This document shows, piece after piece, positions 21,909-30,559 of a DNA stretch of 39,859 nucleotides. Each line of letters opens with the position of its first letter. The first letter of the stretch is position 1. Under the pieces are notes generated by a model. It made no database searches, had not been told where the DNA came from, and was given only the letters and a program-made list of their open reading frames with translations. The position numbers and the translations under genes are program-made. Source of the stretch: an uncultured Phocaeicola sp. (lineage in GTDB: Bacteria; Bacteroidota; Bacteroidia; Bacteroidales; Bacteroidaceae); the NCBI GenBank assembly GCA_944321015.1, contig CALUJS010000025.1, positions 1 to 39,859 of the forward strand, given 5' to 3'.

Positions 21909-24821
21909 TCAAAGCGTCTGCTTCACCTCGATTTGTTGGAAGGTCTCAATGATGTCGCCCACTTTGATGTCGTTATAATTTTGCAGACTGATGCCGCATT
22001 CGAAGTTGACGGGCACTTCCTTCACGTCGTCCTTGAAGCGTTTCAGCGCGTTGATTTCTCCGGTATGGATGACGATGCCGTCGCGTATCAGGCGCGCTTT
22101 GTCGGTACGTTTCACCTTGCCCTCGCGCACCCAGGCTCCGGCCACGGTGCCCACCTTGGTAATCTTGAACACTTCGCGCACTTCGATGGTGGCGGTGACT
22201 TCTTCCTTCACCTCCGGAGCCAACATGCCTTCCATGGCGGCCTTCACATCCTCGATGGCGTCATAGATGATGGAGTAGAGGCGTATGTCGACACCTTCCT
22301 GCTCGGCCAGTTTGCGTGCCGACTGCGACGGGCGCACCTGGAAGCCGATGATGATGGCATCGGATGCTGCGGCCAGGCTGACGTCGGATTCCGAAATCTG
22401 GCCCACGGCCTTGTGGATTACGTTCACCTGGATTTGTTCCGTGGAGAGCTTGATGAGCGAGTCGCTCAAGGCTTCGATGGAACCGTCCACGTCGCCTTTG
22501 ACGATGACGTTCAGCTCGTGGAAGTCTCCCAGTGCCAGGCGGCGTCCCACCTCGTCCAGCGTAAGCATCTTCTGTGTGCGCAGGCCCTGCTCGCGTTGCA
22601 GCTGTTCGCGCTTGTTGGCAATCTCGCGGGCTTCCTGCTCGGTCTCGATGACGTGGAATGTGTCGCCGGCCGTCGGCGCGCCGTTGAGGCCCAGAATCAG
22701 TGCCGGTTCGGACGGGCCGGCCTCTTTGATGCGCTGGTTGCGCTCGTTGAACATGGCTTTGATTTTGCCGTAGTTCGTACCGGCCAATACGATGTCGCCT
22801 ACGCGCAGGGTTCCGTTGGCCACGAGCACCGTTGCCACATAGCCGCGTCCTTTGTCAAGGGTCGACTCGATGATGGAGCCTGTGGCGCGGCGGTTGGGGT
22901 TGGCTTTCAGGTCGAGCAGTTCGGCTTCGAGCAGAACCTTTTCCATCAGTTCGTTCACGCCGATGCCTTTCTTGGCCGATATGTCTTGCGATTGATATTT
23001 TCCGCCCCACTCTTCCACGAGGAAGTTCATGTTGGCCAGTTCTTCCTTTATCTTGTCGGGATTGGCGGCGGGCTTGTCAATCTTGTTGATGGCAAACACG
23101 ATGGGGACGCCGGCGGCCATGGCATGGTTGATGGCTTCCTTGGTCTGCGGCATCACGTTGTCGTCGGCTGCCACGATGATGATGGCGATGTCGGTCACCT
23201 TGGCGCCACGGGCACGCATGGCGGTAAAGGCTTCGTGTCCCGGTGTGTCGAGGAAGGTGATGTGGCGTCCGTCTTCCAGTTTCACGTTGTAGGCACCGAT
23301 ATGCTGGGTGATGCCTCCTGCTTCGCCGGCGATGACGTTCGACTTGCGGATGTAGTCGAGCAGCGAGGTTTTACCATGGTCGACGTGTCCCATGACGGTG
23401 ACGATCGGTGCGCGTGGAACGAGGTCTTCCTCACGGTCTTTCTCTTCGACCACAGCCTGGGCCACTTCGGCACTGACGTACTCGGTCTGGAATCCGAACT
23501 CTTCAGCCACCAGGTTGATGGTCTCTGCATCGAGGCGCTGGTTGATGGACACCATGATGCCGATGCTCATGCATGTGCCGATGACTTGCGTCACGGGCAC
23601 GTTCATCATGTTGGCCAGTTCGTTGGCGGTAACAAACTCGGTCAGCTTCAGTATCTTGCTTTCGGCCATTTCCTGGTCTTCCATCTCGTGCTGACGGTTG
23701 ATGGCCGTTTCGCGTTTCTCTTTGCGATATTTTGCTCCTTTGTTCTTGCTCTTGTTGGTCAGGCGGGCCAAGGTCTCTTTTACCTGCTTGGCTACGTCTT
23801 CATCGCTCACTTCGGGTTTGGCAAACGAGCTTTTCTTGGCGGGACGGTCCTTGCCGTGGCGGTCTTTGGCTTTGTCGTTGCCTTTTCCGCCGCGTGCCGG
23901 CTGTTGTTCCACAGCATTGATGTCAACCTTTTCCTTGTTGATGCGGCTGCGTTTTTTCTTCTTTTTGCTGTCTTCGTCTTCGGCTTTGTCGGTTCGTCCG
24001 GTTTTGTCGTCCACCTTGCGTATTTCCTTGATGATGGCGTCCTTCATTTGCCGTTTCTGTTCCTGACGCAGTTTTTCTTTTTCCTCGCGTTCTTTGCGGC
24101 GTTCCTCCTTCGACTTCTTTTTGGGACGTGTTGATTGGTTCAGCGCTTCCAAGTCGATTTGGCCGATGACGTTGAGCTTGGTGACGAGTTCTGTCGGACG
24201 GATTTTGAAGATGCCGTCGTCCTCTTTGTTTTCAGTTTTGTCTTCCGTTGGTTTGTTCGCAGTGGAAGACTCCTGTTTGTTGTCGTTCGTTGTTTCCGGT
24301 TTTTCCACGTGTGCCGGTTCCGGTTGTGTCGTTTCCGTGACTGTTTCGGCTTGAACGGGTTCTGCGGCCGCCTGTTCGGCGGGTTGTGTTTCCGTGGCAG
24401 TTTCGGCCGTTTTCTCATCGTTATCCGCAGCTGCGGGTTGTTGCTGTTCGGGCTTTTTGCGCCGGTTCAGTGCGTCCAGGTCGATTTTGCCCACGGGCTT
24501 GAACTTCGGACGTACGTCTTCGGGCACCACGGTTTTAATCATTTCCTCTTTCGACTTCTCTTCGGTCTCTTTCTTGGGTTCGTCGATGGAAATGGAGTTT
24601 CGTCCGCGTTCCTTGTTCTGCCGTTCCTGGCTGAACTTTTCGGATTCGATACGGAGGTTCTTGTCCTTGCGAAATTCCTTCACCAGCAATTCATATTGTT
24701 CTTCGCTGATTTGTGTGTTGGGATTGGTTTCGATGTCGAATCCCTTCTTCTGCAAGAACTCCACGACCGTGTTGAGTCCTACGTTCAGGTCTCTTGTTAC
24801 TTTATTTAGTCTTATGCTCAT
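21909..24821 (-). CDS. infB: Translation initiation factor IF-2
   Basis: A 970-residue GTPase that brings initiator tRNA to the 30S subunit. The N terminus ([18 protein letters not shown]) is the IF2 N-terminal domain. A long charged, low-complexity linker (about residues 50-400) is typical of Bacteroidota. The GTPase domain starts near residue 477 with GHVDHGKT, followed by [18 protein letters not shown] and SAKKG. Domains II-IV follow to the C terminus EIKQ-like [10 protein letters not shown]. It starts 9 bp after nusA stops, in the rimP-nusA-infB operon. Confidence 0.97.
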   Translation of the reverse strand: MSIRLNKVTRDLNVGLNTVVEFLQKKGFDIETNPNTQISEEQYELLVKEFRKDKNLRIESEKFSQERQNKERGRNSISIDEPKKETEEKSKEEMIKTVVPEDVRPKFKPVGKIDLDALNRRKKPEQQQPAAADNDEKTAETATETQPAEQAAAEPVQAETVTETTQPEPAHVEKPETTNDNKQESSTANKPTEDKTENKEDDGIFKIRPTELVTKLNVIGQIDLEALNQSTRPKKKSKEERRKEREEKEKLRQEQKRQMKDAIIKEIRKVDDKTGRTDKAEDEDSKKKKKRSRINKEKVDINAVEQQPARGGKGNDKAKDRHGKDRPAKKSSFAKPEVSDEDVAKQVKETLARLTNKSKNKGAKYRKEKRETAINRQHEMEDQEMAESKILKLTEFVTANELANMMNVPVTQVIGTCMSIGIMVSINQRLDAETINLVAEEFGFQTEYVSAEVAQAVVEEKDREEDLVPRAPIVTVMGHVDHGKTSLLDYIRKSNVIAGEAGGITQHIGAYNVKLEDGRHITFLDTPGHEAFTAMRARGAKVTDIAIIIVAADDNVMPQTKEAINHAMAAGVPIVFAINKIDKPAANPDKIKEELANMNFLVEEWGGKYQSQDISAKKGIGVNELMEKVLLEAELLDLKANPNRRATGSIIESTLDKGRGYVATVLVANGTLRVGDIVLAGTNYGKIKAMFNERNQRIKEAGPSEPALILGLNGAPTAGDTFHVIETEQEAREIANKREQLQREQGLRTQKMLTLDEVGRRLALGDFHELNVIVKGDVDGSIEALSDSLIKLSTEQIQVNVIHKAVGQISESDVSLAAASDAIIIGFQVRPSQSARKLAEQEGVDIRLYSIIYDAIEDVKAAMEGMLAPEVKEEVTATIEVREVFKITKVGTVAGAWVREGKVKRTDKARLIRDGIVIHTGEINALKRFKDDVKEVPVNFECGISLQNYNDIKVGDIIETFQQIEVKQTL

Positions 24822-24830
24822 AAGTGTGTT

Positions 24831-26087
24831 TTATTCCTCAAATTCTGCCTTTAATATTCTCAATACGTCGTCCACCGTGTTTTCTTCCAGGTCGGCTTTT
24901 TCGATGAGCATCTCGCGGGGGGCATTGAGTACGCCTTTGGCCGTGTCGATGCCGATGCTCTTGATGGCGTTGATGACCCATTCGTCGATTTCGTCCTTGA
25001 ATTCATCCAGGTAGATGTCTTCTTCGTCGGCCGTGTTGTCGAGTTCGCGGTAAACGTCGATGGTGTATTCGGTCAACATGCTGGCCAGTTTGATGTTCAT
25101 GCCGCCTTTTCCGATGGCCAGAGATACTTCCTCGGGTTTGAGGAAGACTTCGGCCTTCTTGTTCTCCTCGTCCAAGCGGATGGAAGAGACGTTGGCCGGA
25201 CTCAGGGCGCGCTGTATGAAGAGCGATATGTTCGACGTGTAGTTGATGACGTCAATGTTTTCGTTGCGCAACTCGCGCACGATGCCGTGTATGCGGGAGC
25301 CTTTCACGCCGACGCAAGCGCCCACGGGGTCGATGCGTTCGTCGTAGGACTCGACGGCTATCTTGGCACGTTCGCCGGGGATGCGGGCTATGCGTTTGAT
25401 GGTGATGAGTCCGTCGTTGATTTCGGGCACCTCCATTTCGAACAGGCGTTGCAGGAAGACGGGCGACGTGCGGCTCAGGATGATTTTCGGATTGTTGTTG
25501 GTGTTGTCCACACGGGCCACCACGGCGCGTGCGGTTTCGCCTTTGCGGTAGAAGTCGCTGGGTATCTGTTCGCTCTTGGGCAGGAGCAGCTCGTTGCCTT
25601 CGTCATCGAGCAGAAGCATTTCCTTCTTCCATATCTGATAGACTTCGGCGCTTACGATTTGTCCTACCTTGTCAATGTATTTGTTATACAGGCTGTCTTT
25701 CTCCAGCTCCAGAATCTTCGAGGCGAGCGTCTGGCGCAGGTTGAGGATGGCGCGCCGGCCGAAATTGGCAAAGATGACTTCGTCGGTCACCTCTTCGCCT
25801 ATCTCATAGGAAGCATCGATTTTGCGTGCTTCGCTGAGCGCGATTTGCATGTTGGGGTTGGTCAGGTTCTCATCGGCCACGACCTCGCGGTTGCGCCAAA
25901 TCTCGAAGTCTCCCTTGTCGGGGTTTACAATCACGTCATAGTTTTCATCGGTGCCGAACATTTTGGCAATCACGCTGCGGAAGCTTTCTTCCAGCACGCT
26001 TACCATCGTGGTGCGGTCGATGTTCTTTAATTCCTTGAATTCTGAAAATGTATCAATCAAGCTGATGGTTTCCTCTTTCTTGGCCAT
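24831..26087 (-). CDS. nusA: Transcription termination/antitermination factor NusA
   Basis: A 418-residue protein with the standard order: an N-terminal RNA polymerase-binding domain (ISLIDTFSEFKELKNIDR... with a two-helix core), an S1 domain (about 130-200, KIILSRTSPVFLQRLFEMEVPEI broken at its end), and two KH domains with GVKGSRIHG and IGKGGMNIK loops. It binds elongating RNA polymerase and nascent RNA and controls pausing, termination and antitermination. The second half lacks the acidic repeats of the E. coli protein, as expected outside Gammaproteobacteria. The gene lies 9 bp after rimP. A terminator-like hairpin in the operon leader offers a route to NusA autoregulation. Confidence 0.96.
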   Translation of the reverse strand: MAKKEETISLIDTFSEFKELKNIDRTTMVSVLEESFRSVIAKMFGTDENYDVIVNPDKGDFEIWRNREVVADENLTNPNMQIALSEARKIDASYEIGEEVTDEVIFANFGRRAILNLRQTLASKILELEKDSLYNKYIDKVGQIVSAEVYQIWKKEMLLLDDEGNELLLPKSEQIPSDFYRKGETARAVVARVDNTNNNPKIILSRTSPVFLQRLFEMEVPEINDGLITIKRIARIPGERAKIAVESYDERIDPVGACVGVKGSRIHGIVRELRNENIDVINYTSNISLFIQRALSPANVSSIRLDEENKKAEVFLKPEEVSLAIGKGGMNIKLASMLTEYTIDVYRELDNTADEEDIYLDEFKDEIDEWVINAIKSIGIDTAKGVLNAPREMLIEKADLEENTVDDVLRILKAEFEE

Positions 26088-26096
26088 ATGTCTAGT

Positions 26097-26564
26097 CTAT
26101 TTAAAGCTGATTAAGTATTTGGTGTATTTCACGTCGGTGTAGGCAAATGTCCGGTCTTCCTCCACGGTTTTCGGACGCTTGGCGCCCTCTTCCTTGATGC
26201 GCTTGGGGACGGTGAGCACGAAGTGTTCCTCGTCGGCGTCCTTCAGGATGCCGCACAGCTTTTCGCCTCCGTTGGTGAGCACTTCCACGTCCATGCCGAT
26301 GTGGTTGATGTACTGCTGCAGTACCTTGAACGGCTGGCCGATGCCTGCCGAACCGACTTCCAACTCGAAGTCTTCCTCGTCACGATTCAGCCGTGACTCG
26401 ATGAAGCGGCTCAGTTCTACGCAGTCTTCAATCCATACTCCTTCGGCGTGGTCGATTTCCACTACAATCTTGTCATCCGGGCTCACGGTTACTTCCACCA
26501 GAAAGTAGTCTTTGTCTTGGAGCCACTCTTCCACGATGTTCCGAACAACGTTTTTGTCTATCAT
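26097..26564 (-). CDS. rimP: Ribosome maturation factor RimP
   Basis: A 155-residue protein needed for 30S subunit maturation. Family features are the N-terminal alpha-beta domain (DYFLVEVTVSPDDKIVVEIDH), the conserved central segment SRFIESRLNRDEEDFELEVGSAGIGQPF, and a C-terminal SH3-like domain with GEKLCGILKDADEEHFVL. It is the first gene of rimP-nusA-infB, with its own consensus promoter at 26633-26664 and a leader of about 65 nt. Confidence 0.95.
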   Translation of the reverse strand: MIDKNVVRNIVEEWLQDKDYFLVEVTVSPDDKIVVEIDHAEGVWIEDCVELSRFIESRLNRDEEDFELEVGSAGIGQPFKVLQQYINHIGMDVEVLTNGGEKLCGILKDADEEHFVLTVPKRIKEEGAKRPKTVEEDRTFAYTDVKYTKYLISFK

Positions 26565-26583
26565 TCAATCCTTCTTTTATAAT

Positions 26584-26608
26584 AAAAAAGGAGCTTTCGT
26601 CAAGCCCC
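26584..26608 (-). terminator. Terminator-like hairpin in rimP-nusA-infB leader
   Basis: Read leftward: stem GGGGCTT (26608-26602), loop GACGA, AAGCTCC (26596-26590), then TTTTTT (26589-26584). This is a complete intrinsic-terminator shape between the promoter and the rimP start, so it may act as an attenuator. Confidence 0.7.
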
Positions 26609-26632
26609 TCAACATTTCATCTTAAATCGCTG

Positions 26633-26664
26633 CAAAGATAGCGATAAAGCGTGCTGTTTCCAAA
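26633..26664 (-). promoter_or_regulatory. Promoter of rimP-nusA-infB operon
   Basis: Read leftward: TTTG (26664-26661), a 20-bp spacer, then TATCTTTG (26640-26633). It is an exact Bacteroidota consensus. Confidence 0.85.
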
Positions 26665-26732
26665 GGTTTAGTCAATATTCTTAATGTTTTTTAGGCAAGC
26701 GGCCTTGCACGGGTGCGGGCGCATTGGATTTT

Positions 26733-27998
26733 TCAGCTCGGGGCATAGAACAAAGAGAACACGGCGCCGTAGTGGCGGAAGCCTTCGCGGGTGATGCAAA
26801 GGCGGTCGCCGGACGCTTCCATCAAGCCGTTTTGCAGGCAGAAAGCCGTTGGGGCTTCATAATGCCGGACGGCATTGCGGCCCAGCATCCGCGACAGGTG
26901 TTCCAGGCTGAACGAGCCGTGGTAGGCCGAGATGGCGATGTATTTGGCCGCCAACTCCTCCGGAGGCAGCAGGTAGGTGTCTTGCTCGCCAAACGTGGAG
27001 CGGGCGAGCAGGGCCGAATCCGGACGGGCCACTTTCCCGACGTTGTAGGACACGCCCCGGCGACTCATGCTTTGGGCGGAAAGACCGAATCCCTTGTAGG
27101 ACGCGCCTTCGAGCATCCGGCTGCGCAGGTAGGAGGAGACGCCCTCGTCGGCCGCGTCCTTCGTGAAGGTGTTCTGTCCGAAACGGGCCTTGTAGCCCAA
27201 AGCCGACAGTCCGTCGAAGAACAGCGTGTAGTGGTGGTAGAGTTCGTCCTTGCTGAAGGGACACATTGCACTAATGCGGTTGGGCCTCAGTTCGTAGAGG
27301 GTGACTTGTTCGGGCGACAGGCGGCGGACGGCAGCCAAGTCGGCTTCTATCGTCGCGGCCGACTGCGACGCCAGCCCGTACATCAAGTCCAGATTGACTT
27401 TCGTGATGCCTGCCCGGCGGGCCAGAGCGAGTTTCTCCTCCATCAAGCCGGGCGGATTGTCCTCGCGGTTTTGCCGTCGGAGGACGGCGCGACTGGCCGA
27501 CTGGAGACCGAGCGACAGGCGGCGGATGCCGCTCTGGGCGATGCGGCGCAGTTTCTCGTCCGTGAGGGTGCGGAATGTGCCTTCGATGCTCGGCTCGAAG
27601 TCGGGCGCAAGCGTGAGGTCGTCGACAGTCTCGTCGTAGATGTCCAGCAGGCGCGACAGGTTGCCGGCCGACAGGGCCGTGGGCGTGCCGCCCCCGATGT
27701 CGAACCCGCGCAGGGTGAAGCCGCCGTGGCGCGACAGGAAAGCGCGGATGTCAGCCCCCACGGCCTCGACATAGGCCCGTTGCCGGTCGGCCGAAGGGCA
27801 CAGCATCCGGGCGTATTCGCAGAAGGCGCAAAGCCGGCGGCAGAAGGGAATGTGCACGTAGAACGACAGTTCGCGCTCGCCCTCGAAGGAGAGCGGGCCG
27901 TCGGTGCGGTAGGTCTCCCAGTCGCGGGGCGAGAGCGGGTAGGACGTGTTCCACACGGGGTCGTCCTTGCGTTGGTGGAAGAGTGTTTCGAGATTCAT
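26733..27998 (-). CDS. HemN-like radical SAM protein
   Basis: A 421-residue radical SAM enzyme of the HemN/coproporphyrinogen oxidase-like class. The cluster motif CRRLCAFC (Cys53, Cys57, Cys60) is preceded by SFYVHIPF, as in HemN and HemW, and followed by the SAM motif GFDIGGGTPTAL (99-109). The barrel continues with RRLSLGLQSASRAVL and KVNLDLMYGLASQS. The C-terminal HemN-type domain is present (HYEAPTAFCLQNGLM). The motif reads CRRLCAFCEYARM where HemN proteins usually have CxYC, so the substrate may not be a porphyrin. It is the last gene of a three-gene operon, 4 bp after the other radical SAM gene. The start at 27998 was chosen by homology; the longer frame is a shadow of that neighbour. 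Confidence 0.82.
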   Translation of the reverse strand: MNLETLFHQRKDDPVWNTSYPLSPRDWETYRTDGPLSFEGERELSFYVHIPFCRRLCAFCEYARMLCPSADRQRAYVEAVGADIRAFLSRHGGFTLRGFDIGGGTPTALSAGNLSRLLDIYDETVDDLTLAPDFEPSIEGTFRTLTDEKLRRIAQSGIRRLSLGLQSASRAVLRRQNREDNPPGLMEEKLALARRAGITKVNLDLMYGLASQSAATIEADLAAVRRLSPEQVTLYELRPNRISAMCPFSKDELYHHYTLFFDGLSALGYKARFGQNTFTKDAADEGVSSYLRSRMLEGASYKGFGLSAQSMSRRGVSYNVGKVARPDSALLARSTFGEQDTYLLPPEELAAKYIAISAYHGSFSLEHLSRMLGRNAVRHYEAPTAFCLQNGLMEASGDRLCITREGFRHYGAVFSLFYAPS

Positions 27999-28002
27999 CG
28001 CG

Positions 28003-28887
28003 TCAGTAGATGATGTTATGGTCGTGGAATCCCTGGCGGAGGTATTCGCCGTCGTACAGGAGCGACGACTCGCAGTAGCGGAAGTTGGCATAGTTGCGCA
28101 TGTACACTTCGAGGATGCGCCCGGCGTGGTTGTAGAGGTAGTTGCTGCACTTGCAGTCCGTCCCTCGATGGCGCGACTCGGTGAAGTAGAGATGGGGGAC
28201 GGCGGCGAAGTCGATGTCCGTGAAGTCCACATGGCGGGCCTTGCAGTAGTCGTTGACCTGCATCAGCGCCACGAAGCCCAGCCTCGGCAGGGACAGGCCG
28301 ACGGCGCACTGCAACATGCGTTCCACCTCCGCAGGGCGGTCAATGTAGCCGCGTATCAGGTTGCAGCTGGCGTTCACTTTGTCCGGGTCGACGCCTGCGA
28401 AGTCGAGCGCGTCGTCGGGCAGGCGTGTGCCGTAGAGTTCGGACAGTTTCGCGCGGTCGTAGTGGTGCAGCGAGACGGACACGGAGTCCCAGCGCGGATG
28501 GCGCATCAGACGCTTCGATTCGGGCAGGAGGCCGTTGGTGTTCAGGTGGAGGTGGATGCCGCGGTAGGCTTCACGGTCGGCCCGTTCGAGCAGGGTCTCG
28601 ACCAGGTCGGGCACGACGGAGGGCTCGCCGCCGGTGATGTTCAGGCGGTTGACCAACAAGTGTTGCCGTTGCAGTTCGTCGACGATGCGCCACAGTTTCT
28701 CCACATCAAACGGCCCCGTGCGGTGTGTCGCCCCGGCGTTCGAACAAAACCGACAGCGGGCGTTGCAGACGTCCGTCACCTTGACAAACAGGTTGACCGA
28801 CGGCACGATGGGGCGCGGCTCTGCCGAACCGACGGCGCAGCCCCGCTCCTTGACTTGAATTGTCGTGCCAAACAAGGGGTACAGCAT
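28003..28887 (-). CDS. Radical SAM protein (MoaA-like core)
   Basis: A 294-residue protein. CNARCRFC (Cys41, Cys45, Cys48) is the CX3CX2C cluster motif, and ITGGEPS (84-90) is the SAM-binding GGE motif. Later cysteines in TDCKCSNYLYNHAG and FRYCESS could bind a further cluster or substrate. It is shorter than SPASM enzymes, with no long C-terminal extension. Neighbours 3-4 bp away on either side are a macrodomain-like protein and a second radical SAM enzyme, so the three act in one pathway. A substrate peptide or metabolite is not obvious in the sequence. Confidence 0.82.
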   Translation of the reverse strand: MLYPLFGTTIQVKERGCAVGSAEPRPIVPSVNLFVKVTDVCNARCRFCSNAGATHRTGPFDVEKLWRIVDELQRQHLLVNRLNITGGEPSVVPDLVETLLERADREAYRGIHLHLNTNGLLPESKRLMRHPRWDSVSVSLHHYDRAKLSELYGTRLPDDALDFAGVDPDKVNASCNLIRGYIDRPAEVERMLQCAVGLSLPRLGFVALMQVNDYCKARHVDFTDIDFAAVPHLYFTESRHRGTDCKCSNYLYNHAGRILEVYMRNYANFRYCESSLLYDGEYLRQGFHDHNIIY

Positions 28888-28890
28888 CGC

Positions 28891-30270
28891 TTAGTCTTCT
28901 GCTTTTTTCAATTCGTTCTCAATAAATTGCCGCTTCTCCTCGTCGCTGTCGAACGAAAGCATTCCTCGCGAAAAGACCGGCAAAGAATAGTCGGTTTTTG
29001 GCACCCAAGTGTAATAGCCTGTCTGTTGGTAGCGCTCGTCCTCTTCCAGCAATTGGGTGGCGCAGAAGAACTCCGAGTCGTAAGAACTTGGTCCTCTTCC
29101 ATCTTCACAGGCACGAGTATAACGGCGATCGGCAAGTCTCACATAGGCCGGTCCTGTGCCCATCTTCTTGGGAAAATAAATCCCGTGACAAGGATGATAT
29201 TCATAATCATGTTGAAGGACATTTTCTAAGCCATATTTACGGATGCCACGCTCGTGGCGATTAAACATTACTTCCATTAGTTTTTCATTGTCAAGCATTT
29301 CTCCCGAGGTCAATTCGCCCCAACACTCTCGTAAACAGAAATAAAAAAAGCTAATCTGATTATTGCAAGACAATAGGCTGAAGAAATAAGGTTCGATGTT
29401 CGGCCCGCAGTGATTGAACCGGGTGACTTCCAGCTTGTCCATATCGGCGCGGATTTGCTCCGCGGAGGTGTAGCGGCGGAACGCGTTCAGGTAGGCAATC
29501 AGGTTGCAGACGCGCTCCTTGCAATAGGACAAATGAGCTTTGTCGCAGGCATCCGTGAAGATGTCGGCGTCGAAGATGCGCCGACGCAAGGCTTCGGCAT
29601 CGAGCACGCCTCCGCGGAACAGTCCGCCGGATTCGGCCGCCGCCAGTTCGTTGTAGAGGATGCGGATGGCCAAGAAAGCCACGTCGTCGCCCGACGTGCG
29701 GAAACGGTCGAAATACTTCTCCAAGGCTGCAAATGCCTCTTCCAGGCCGGTGAAATGTTTCTCCTCGTTCAGCGCCGCCAGCACATCGGCCAGCGTCTTG
29801 GTTATCCCGTGCGCATGGGTCAGCGTGCAAGGGTCGGTCCGGCTTGGGCGGGTAATCACCTCAAAAAACGAGCGGGGCAGAATCACGTTGTCCAGCTCCA
29901 CGGCTTGGGCAAACAGCGGGGCAATCTCCTCGTCGCGGAAGCCGGCGATGCCGCAGCCGATGCGGGTGACGTAGAACACCAGCTCCCGGTGTTGGCGGGC
30001 AAAGTCGATGAACTCGTCCACATACGGGCGGATGGTCTCCGGGCCTCCCTGCATGGTGGGGATGGCGTAGCTCTGGCCCTGCAGGCCCACGCCTTGTCCC
30101 AACTTGGCACCGAAGTGTCGCCAGGCCGCGAGGGCGGCCCCGCCGCCGTGCATCCCTTTTAGGTTGCTTCCGAACACAAACACTTCGTCGGGCCGCAGCG
30201 TGCTGATTTTTCCGGGCGTGAATCTCGGACGTGCCGCTTTGTTGTCTTCTTGGTAATCAGATGGTTTCAT
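28891..30270 (-). CDS. Macrodomain-like (A1S_2505-type) protein with unknown C-terminal half
   Basis: A 459-residue protein. Residues about 18-135 look like a macrodomain-type nucleotide-binding fold: VFVFGSNLKGMHGGGAALAA (31-50), then GQSYAIPTMQGG and FYVTRIGCGIAGF (99-111). This layout resembles the phage-associated A1S_2505 family. The remaining 320 residues are helical and cysteine-containing (LSYCKERVCNLIAYL, RFNHCGPNIEPYF, HPCHGIYF), and I do not recognise them. It heads an operon with two radical SAM genes. Macrodomains bind or remove ADP-ribose, so it may handle a nucleotide-linked substrate; that is inference. The start at 30270 was chosen because an upstream in-frame ATG at 30357 lies inside array D. 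Confidence 0.68.
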   Translation of the reverse strand: MKPSDYQEDNKAARPRFTPGKISTLRPDEVFVFGSNLKGMHGGGAALAAWRHFGAKLGQGVGLQGQSYAIPTMQGGPETIRPYVDEFIDFARQHRELVFYVTRIGCGIAGFRDEEIAPLFAQAVELDNVILPRSFFEVITRPSRTDPCTLTHAHGITKTLADVLAALNEEKHFTGLEEAFAALEKYFDRFRTSGDDVAFLAIRILYNELAAAESGGLFRGGVLDAEALRRRIFDADIFTDACDKAHLSYCKERVCNLIAYLNAFRRYTSAEQIRADMDKLEVTRFNHCGPNIEPYFFSLLSCNNQISFFYFCLRECWGELTSGEMLDNEKLMEVMFNRHERGIRKYGLENVLQHDYEYHPCHGIYFPKKMGTGPAYVRLADRRYTRACEDGRGPSSYDSEFFCATQLLEEDERYQQTGYYTWVPKTDYSLPVFSRGMLSFDSDEEKRQFIENELKKAED

Positions 30271-30333
30271 AATCGAATGACGTTTCTTTACGGGTTTGAC
30301 GCAATTTCTTGCAATATTAACGAAAAAGGGCGG

Positions 30334-30461
30334 ATATTCCAAGCCTTGAGCGGGCATATGGAGCGGCGCGAGCGGACATATGGACGCTCACGAGCCTGTA
30401 TATCCCCGCCCGCGAGCCGGGATATGGTCGCTTGCGGGCGGGAATATGGGGAGAAAAAAGT
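30334..30461. repeat. 22-bp periodic ATAT array, locus D (6 units)
   Basis: ATAT tetramers start at 30334, 30356, 30378, 30400, 30422 and 30444, exactly 22 bp apart, with spacers matching GCTCGCGAGC loosely. Bases 30346-30461 are identical to 37063-37178. It lies between the terminator of the lipoprotein gene and the start of the macrodomain operon. Confidence 0.88.
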
Positions 30462-30491
30462 GGAGGCCCGCCCGTGAAAGGGCAGACCTCC
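30462..30491 (-). terminator. Intrinsic terminator of the SusC/SusD operon
   Basis: Read leftward: GGAGG...GCCC, a 6-nt loop, GGGC...CCTCC (stems 30487-30491 with 30462-30466, and an inner GCCC/GGGC), then A-C and six T (30459-30454). The T-run is also the first base run of array D. Confidence 0.8.
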
Positions 30492-30559
30492 TGACTCATG
30501 AACTTTTGTTTAACCCAAAGCGAGCGACATCCTTCATGAGCAGATGCCGGGCCGTTGTG

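Noticed and set aside
21465..24134. Rightward 889-codon open frame opposite infB
   Set aside because: Antisense to the intact, highly conserved IF-2; no recognisable motif.
30250..30477. Short open frames running through arrays D and E that give nearly the same peptide
   Set aside because: The shared peptide comes from the identical 116-bp repeat. The 22-bp period is not a multiple of three, so it is not a coding repeat.
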